Part shown: positions 59,211 to 64,000 of the stretch, one piece after another
How the letters are laid out: each line of letters opens with the position of its first letter
Numbering within the stretch: the first letter of the stretch is position 1
NCBI GenBank assembly: GCA_020091685.1
Contig: CM034600.1
Coordinates: 35,255,077-35,319,076 of the forward strand
Length of the DNA stretch: 64,000 nucleotides
Reading direction: 5' to 3'
DNA from: Lutjanus erythropterus
Lineage: Eukaryota > Chordata > Actinopteri > Lutjaniformes > Lutjanidae
The notes under the pieces: generated by a model
The model's input: only the letters and a program-made list of their open reading frames with translations
The model's database searches: none
What the model was told of the DNA's origin: nothing
Program-made: the position numbers and the translations under genes

Positions 59211-62200
59211 GTAAGACAAGTTTTTAATCATTTTGTCTATCTCAGTCAGGTGTTCCAGCATTCCTGAGCGACGTGTTTGAGTACCGCTGCTGATCAGATT
59301 CTTGAGATGCCACCAGAACAAGTCTGGGTGCAGATGCAGGACTTGAAATGCTAAACATCTGATCAGCATCTGATGTAGGCTAGTCTAGAGGTGTAACCAA
59401 AAAATATACAACATGCTGTGATCACTATAATAACTGATAGCTCATCACTGTTATGAGAAGTTGAAGGTGTGTTAGATAAACTTTGGGTGTGTCCCAATAA
59501 CGTGATACTGCAGAACACACAGGATGAGAACATGAACTGAGTATTTTAACCTCAGTATTATTTTCTTTGAGTCATTTTCCTCGTTTTGAGGGCAGAATCC
59601 AGCTAGAGGAAAAAAAAGACTCACCTAAAAACAAGCATGAGCCAATATGTAAGAGAACCAGTGTACTGAGAGAAAGAATGCTCTAACTTTGGAAAAAAAA
59701 AAAACTGTGCTAGCTATGCAAATATTTCTCTGAAAAGTCAACTATAGAGGAAGTATTCAGATTCTTGACTGTGCAGCCTGGCCAGAATTTATCAGAGCCC
59801 AACTAGTGTTTATCTATGTGGTGTCTGGGCTAACTCCTCAACAAAACAAACAGCTACTCCTAAAAATAATAAGTTAAAATAGTTTCTGTTAACATTACTG
59901 TTATCTAATATAGGTAAGTGCAAGTTCAATGAGACCTGGCTTGAGAACATGTATTAAATTGCATTCAGAATGGTCTTAAAATGGTCCTAAAAAGTATTAA
60001 ATTTACTTCATCGAAACCTGCAGAAACCCTGTAATGTTAATCTCCATTTCCCCCTTGTAGGTGGTTGAGGTGAAGCTAATTTTGAATTATTTTGTGTGGA
60101 GCTGCAGCAAATGTTTATTTTCATGATGGTTATTCTCTTGATCTCTTGATCTCTTGATCATTTGATTTATTTTATACTCTAGCCACAATTAAACAGAGCT
60201 TGAAGTGACACCTTCAGATGTCTTATTTTCTCTGACCAACAGTCCAGACCTCAAAAATATTCTGTTTACTGCAATTTAAGACAAAGAAAAGTATCCGATT
60301 GTCATGAGAAATAGCTCAGAATAATTAATCAACTTATCAAAAAGCTCACTGATTTTGTTTAATTGTTTAAGGTAAATGTTTTCTGTACTATTGGGTGGTT
60401 TAGTTTTTTCACAATGCATCATGTTTTAAAAGTTCTTCACCTGAATTATATGTAAACTTAATGATTTTTAAAGTCAGCAGTAACAGCTTTCAAGTAACTG
60501 TGGAATAAAAAAAAGTACAACAAAGCATAATATGTCCCTCTGAAATGTATTTGAGTAGAAGTCTCTTGAAATGGAAATATTCAAGTACAGTATCCATTCC
60601 ACCAGTGAGCACAGTATACAGTTAAAAAGGCAGTGTGCCATTGTTATTTCAGGGAATAATGACAGAGGAAATGACACTGCATACTTTCAAACTAATCCCT
60701 CTCTTTGACTTGATAAATGTCATTTTCTAGGAAGAAATACATTTTATAAATCCTCACTATTCTTCACTTGTTTTACCTTAAATGGTAAAGAAGTGTCAGT
60801 GTTAAAGGGTTGACTGCCTGTCAGGTTTAAACAAAAGTGCTAGATTGGACATGAGCCAGACAGTTAAAATACCACGTGGGTTGTTACAGCTAATGGTATA
60901 AAATTAGAGGTTTAATGGAGCAGTGACAGTGTTAATGGTCAATAACTCACACTAAATTAGCAGCTCATTTCTTTTTTAAATTCTCTCTCCTCACAGAGTT
61001 GATTTCAACAAGGACAGGAGTGTGAGCGCCAAAGAGATGCAGCGCTGGATTATGGAGAAGACGGAGGAGCACTTTCAGGAGGCCATGGTGGAGAACAAGA
61101 ACAGTTTCCGTGCTGTAGACCCAGATGGCGACGGTGAGAGAGTGCATGTGCAGAAAATCACATTTGCTTAAAATTCAAACCACACGGTCTGCTTTCAAGT
61201 CCTGTCAGGCTCATGGCCTGTGTGGGTCATGTTGCAACACTGTGCTGTAAAGGTCAGAAACTAATTAATATTTCCTGTACAGCTGAAACTAAAATTCCCA
61301 ATTCGTGATTTGTCTATAGGTCACGTGACATGGGATGAATACAGAGTCAAATTTCTGGCCAGCAAAGGCTTCAATGAGAAGGAAATTGCTGAGAAAATAA
61401 AGAATAATGAAGATCTGAAACTGGATGAGGAAAGTAAGTACAAAACTAATATTTCCAAGAATATTTTGGACTGTGTGCTGCAGATATGTAATTAAAATGT
61501 GTCTCAGCAACGACACTACTGGGTTAAATTTTTCTTATCTGCGTCATTGCAGCTCAGGAGGTTTTGGAAAGCCTGAAGGACCGCTGGTTTCAGGCTGACA
61601 ACCCCCCAGCTGACCAGCTGCTGAATGAGCAGGAGTTCCTGTCCTTCCTGCATCCTGAGCACAGCAGAGGCATGCTCAAATACATGGTCAAGGAGATTGT
61701 GCGTGACTTAGGTACATTTTACTTACTCACCCAATATCTGAAATATCTGTCTTCTTTAATCTATCTTAACACCACACTGACATGTTATGATCTTCAGCAA
61801 ACTTGTGAGCAAACAGCTTATTTACACATCCATGTACAGAGCGGCATTAGCATTAAGAGTCATATTCTGGCTGTGTGATGACTGTAAGTCCAATATTGAC
61901 TCTCTTGTTACTTCTTATTGGCTCTCCATCAAAACTCCTGAGGCAAATATCTGTCTCCTTAGTTGCTAAAATCTACACTCCAAGGTTCACCAGCACTTCG
62001 CTAACCTTGTTTGTGAAGTATATTGCTCAGATCAGGTATATTTTATTGTCCTACAACATCACATGCAGTATATGCATAAAACATAGGTCATACGTACAGA
62101 CACTGTACATAAACACGCTTAAATTCACATGTTCAGTGTTCAACAGTAGATCTTTAAAATAAGGAAGGTAAAGAAACACAACCCTACTAACACAAAGTCA

Positions 62201-63613
62201 TTGCAGGAGTGTAGTTGCAACATTACTTTTGTAACGTGACTTTGTAGCAACCTACCAAGTGAAATTCCAGTTTCACTTTACTTAGAATATTGTCTGTATG
62301 TTGTCCCAGTGTTTCACCACTATTTGGAGATGTTAGGATGTTTTAGCAGTGTTGCAGCGACATTATATAAAGTACAGGAAACGTCGTGCAGAGGACATTG
62401 AACAGATGCTGCAGAAATACTACAGAATACGTTACATTGTAACATTTCAACAAAGTAGCAACAACTGATGGTTACATTGTAAAAGCAATGATGTTCTGAA
62501 ATCACAAATGATTCGTCACAATTGCAATGTTGCAGGGACATACTGTGTTTATAGGGAAAATTTGGCATCCTGAAATGTCGGCCTGAAGGCAACACCTGGA
62601 GTTCTGGGTTCAGAATGTGTTATGAGAGCGCTGAGAATGAACTAAGACAGTAAAGTTGCAGGCTGTAAAACCAAAATGCAACCATATAGTTGAAGGAAGA
62701 GGTTAAATGCGCTTCAGCCGACTCACAAGAACTGCAGGCCTGTCCGACGCTCTCAACGGTGAGATGCTCTTGACACTGGAAATATTTGTAAGATTGGCTA
62801 AAATAGCACTGGAGCAAACGGATTCAGGCGGCAAACGTTTCAACATGCTGTGGCAGAAAACATGCATGTAGTTTTTAAATATCAGTGTCTTCTGTGTTTA
62901 CATGCAGAAAGAGTTTTGTTTGTCAGATCACTTGACCTGGTTTGATGTGCATGTACATGTCCTAACTCAGTGTGGCTCATCTGGTATTAAACAGGTTACT
63001 TGGTGGTGTAAATATCTTCATATTTCCTACTCACTTTCGAATCATGTCAGCACAAACAAGTTCTGCAGAGGAGGAGTTATTGCCTCTTGTTTGCCTCAGA
63101 CGGCAGAGTAGAAAGTGACATGAAGTCAAACAATCAGCAGAACTGTTGCTGATGATTTTTTCCCCAATCTATTAATCAACCTATTGTTTCAGCTCTAGTT
63201 TGCATCTTTGACAAAATACCATTACATCCCCATAAGATCACGGTGACAAGCAGCACTTAATCTGTTCTCTATCAGTAAATATCTCATCTCTTTTTGTAAT
63301 AATTATTGAGGATGTGTATATTTAATGTTCAGATGGTACATTTTGTACCCTATGTGATGTGATGATGAGGCCCATTATGAGAATGTATTCAACAGATACA
63401 AGGGAAAAATCACATGTTCATTGTGCTCTGCTTTTAGACCAGGATGGTGATAAGAAACTGACACTGTCAGAGTTCATCTCTTTACCTGTGGGCACCGTGG
63501 AGAACCAGCAGGCTCAGGACATCGATGATGACTGGGTTAAAGAGAGGAAGAAGGAGTTTGAGGAGGTTATTGATGCAGACCGTGACGGCATTGTAACCAT
63601 GGAGGAACTGGAG
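58900..63613 (+). CDS. sdf4: 45 kDa calcium-binding protein Cab45 (stromal cell derived factor 4), 3' end outside window
   Basis: The coding join is 58900-59210, 60997-61133, 61320-61433, 61553-61711 and 63438-63613, giving 299 residues with all phases closing. Near-identity to Cab45 is obvious in [36 protein letters not shown] and [14 protein letters not shown]. There is a signal peptide (1-30, cut before RPANMS) and sequon N34-M-S. EF-hand loops start at D106, D145, about D203 (degenerate), D241 and D286. The family has six EF-hands and about 350-362 residues, so about 60 residues (the sixth EF-hand and the C-terminal HEEF-type tail) lie beyond the window. Known role: luminal Golgi Ca2+-binding protein that sorts secretory cargo at the trans-Golgi network. 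The ATG is the first in its exon, 6 nt after the nearer acceptor. Confidence 0.96.
59211..60996 (+). other. sdf4: sdf4 intron 2, with a hAT-like copy at 60050-60606
   Basis: The copy reads gtggttgaggtgaagctaat, aacagctttcaagtaactg, cctctgaaatgtatttgagt and ends atattcaagtacag then ccattccaccagtg. Confidence 0.6.
60997..61133 (+). CDS. sdf4: sdf4 coding exon (EF-hand 1 and start of EF-hand 2)
   Basis: 137 nt, entering in phase 2 and leaving after the first base of the glycine codon in DPDGDG. The acceptor is ctctctcctcacag and the donor ACG|GTGAGA. EF-hand 1 loop: D106[11 protein letters not shown]117. Confidence 0.97.
61320..61433 (+). CDS. sdf4: sdf4 coding exon (EF-hand 2)
   Basis: 114 nt. 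The acceptor is tttgtctatag and the donor AAA|GTAAGT. It completes DPDGDGHVTWDE (loop D145-E156) and runs through [10 protein letters not shown] to DLKLDEE. The preceding intron is 186 bp and the following one 119 bp, typical of a compact fish gene. Confidence 0.97.
61553..61711 (+). CDS. sdf4: sdf4 coding exon (degenerate EF-hand 3)
   Basis: 159 nt. The acceptor is gcgtcattgcag and the donor TTAG|GTACAT. It contains the third, non-canonical EF-hand ([20 protein letters not shown]) and the highly conserved [19 protein letters not shown]. Confidence 0.97.
61712..63437 (+). other. sdf4: sdf4 intron before the fifth coding exon
   Basis: 61880-62025 is repeat family C (gactgtaagtccaatattga, aaatatctgtctccttag, ttcaccagcacttcgctaa). 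62160-62830 and the rest show nothing I can name. Confidence 0.6.
63438..63613 (+). CDS. sdf4: sdf4 coding exon (EF-hands 4 and 5)
   Basis: 176 nt. The acceptor is tctgcttttag and the donor GAG|GTGAGA, phase 0 at the end. EF-hand 4 loop: D241[11 protein letters not shown]252. EF-hand 5 loop: D286[11 protein letters not shown]297. The next exon, starting at the residue after ELE, is not in the window. Confidence 0.97.
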
Positions 63614-63679
63614 GTGAGAAGTCCCTTTCCTCATATTTTTATTGATATGATATTTTTTTGATACTTAATATTTGTTGCA

Positions 63680-64000
63680 CAGTTCACCCCAAAACCAAAA
63701 ATACATATTTTTCCTCTTACCTGTAGAGCAGTTTATCCATCTGGATTGGTTTGGTGTGAATTGTCCACGAGTAGATGCACGATTCTTTCTATGTGGTGAA
63801 ACAGTTGGTGATTGTGGTTCGGTAGAAAGAAAGTAGTTCCTATGTGAAACTGCTCACAACAAGGTCTGTGGATCATCTTGAGTAATTAGGTCAAGATTTC
63901 TGGAAAGAGACACTGATGTTGAGTTTTTCAAATGCATTTTATTGCGCTTTGACCACCTCAAGCCATCTCGAGCAGCATCTAGTTCCATTGTATTCGAGAG
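63680..64000 (+). repeat. dispersed repeat family (as 13020-13450), copy running off the window
   Basis: cagttcaccccaaaaccaaa, cagtttatccatctggattg, ggatcatcttgagtaat, ctggaaagagacactgatg, tccattgtattcgagag. Opposite orientation to 13020-13450. Confidence 0.7.

Noticed and set aside
1-64000. Search for the mir-200/429 cluster, which in human lies in the same chromosomal neighbourhood as SDF4.
   Set aside because: No TAAYACTGYCTGGTAA-like mature sequence or complement was found by eye on either strand.

Overview
This is a single-copy stretch of a vertebrate nuclear genome, almost certainly a percomorph teleost fish. Two multi-exon genes with canonical GT-AG introns are present. Their proteins are clear fish orthologues of mammalian secretory-pathway proteins. 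Everything else is AT-rich intergenic or intronic DNA crowded with microsatellites, eroded minisatellites, short non-autonomous DNA transposons and decayed LINEs of types I recognise from spiny-rayed fish. There is no prokaryotic, organellar or viral gene, no CRISPR array, and no tRNA or rRNA gene that I can see. Most open frames here are short chance frames, many opening at non-ATG codons.

Layout. 1-33.2 kb: gene desert made of repeat relics: hAT-like 'AGTGGTGGA' elements, two LINE reverse-transcriptase relics on the minus strand (about 15.8-16.35 kb and 23.5-24.06 kb), CTCTTTG-type and TTACRTC-type minisatellites, and several dispersed families with more than one copy in the window. 33.2-53.35 kb: c1qtnf12 (adipolin/CTRP12, formerly fam132a) on the minus strand. 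Eight coding exons join without a frame error into a 320-residue protein: signal peptide, N-glycosylation sequon, basic proprotein-convertase-like site, six Gly-X-Y triplets and a C-terminal C1q/TNF-fold domain. Intron 1 is 11.8 kb and full of transposon debris. 53.35-58.9 kb: intergenic and promoter region between two genes that face away from each other, with a polypyrimidine tract near 54.3 kb and a CpG-rich patch at 56.35-56.9 kb that looks like the sdf4 promoter and noncoding first exon. 58.9-64 kb: sdf4 (Cab45) on the plus strand, with five coding exons giving the first 299 residues (signal peptide plus five of the family's six EF-hands). The last part lies beyond the window.

Relation of the genes. 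They are neighbours in human 1p36.33 too, but there they are transcribed in the same direction with the one-exon B3GALT6 between them. Here they are divergent and no B3GALT6-sized frame is present. Cab45 is a luminal Golgi calcium-binding sorting factor and adipolin is a secreted insulin-sensitising hormone, so both act in the secretory pathway. The sequence gives no evidence that they share a regulatory element.

No new biological system is evident. The most useful leads are the rearranged gene order, the basic site and longer collagen stretch in fish adipolin, a two-copy repeat family carrying a helicase-like coding fragment, nested and foldback transposon structures, and one unexplained ATG-initiated 100-codon frame with exon-like codon use in c1qtnf12 intron 1.
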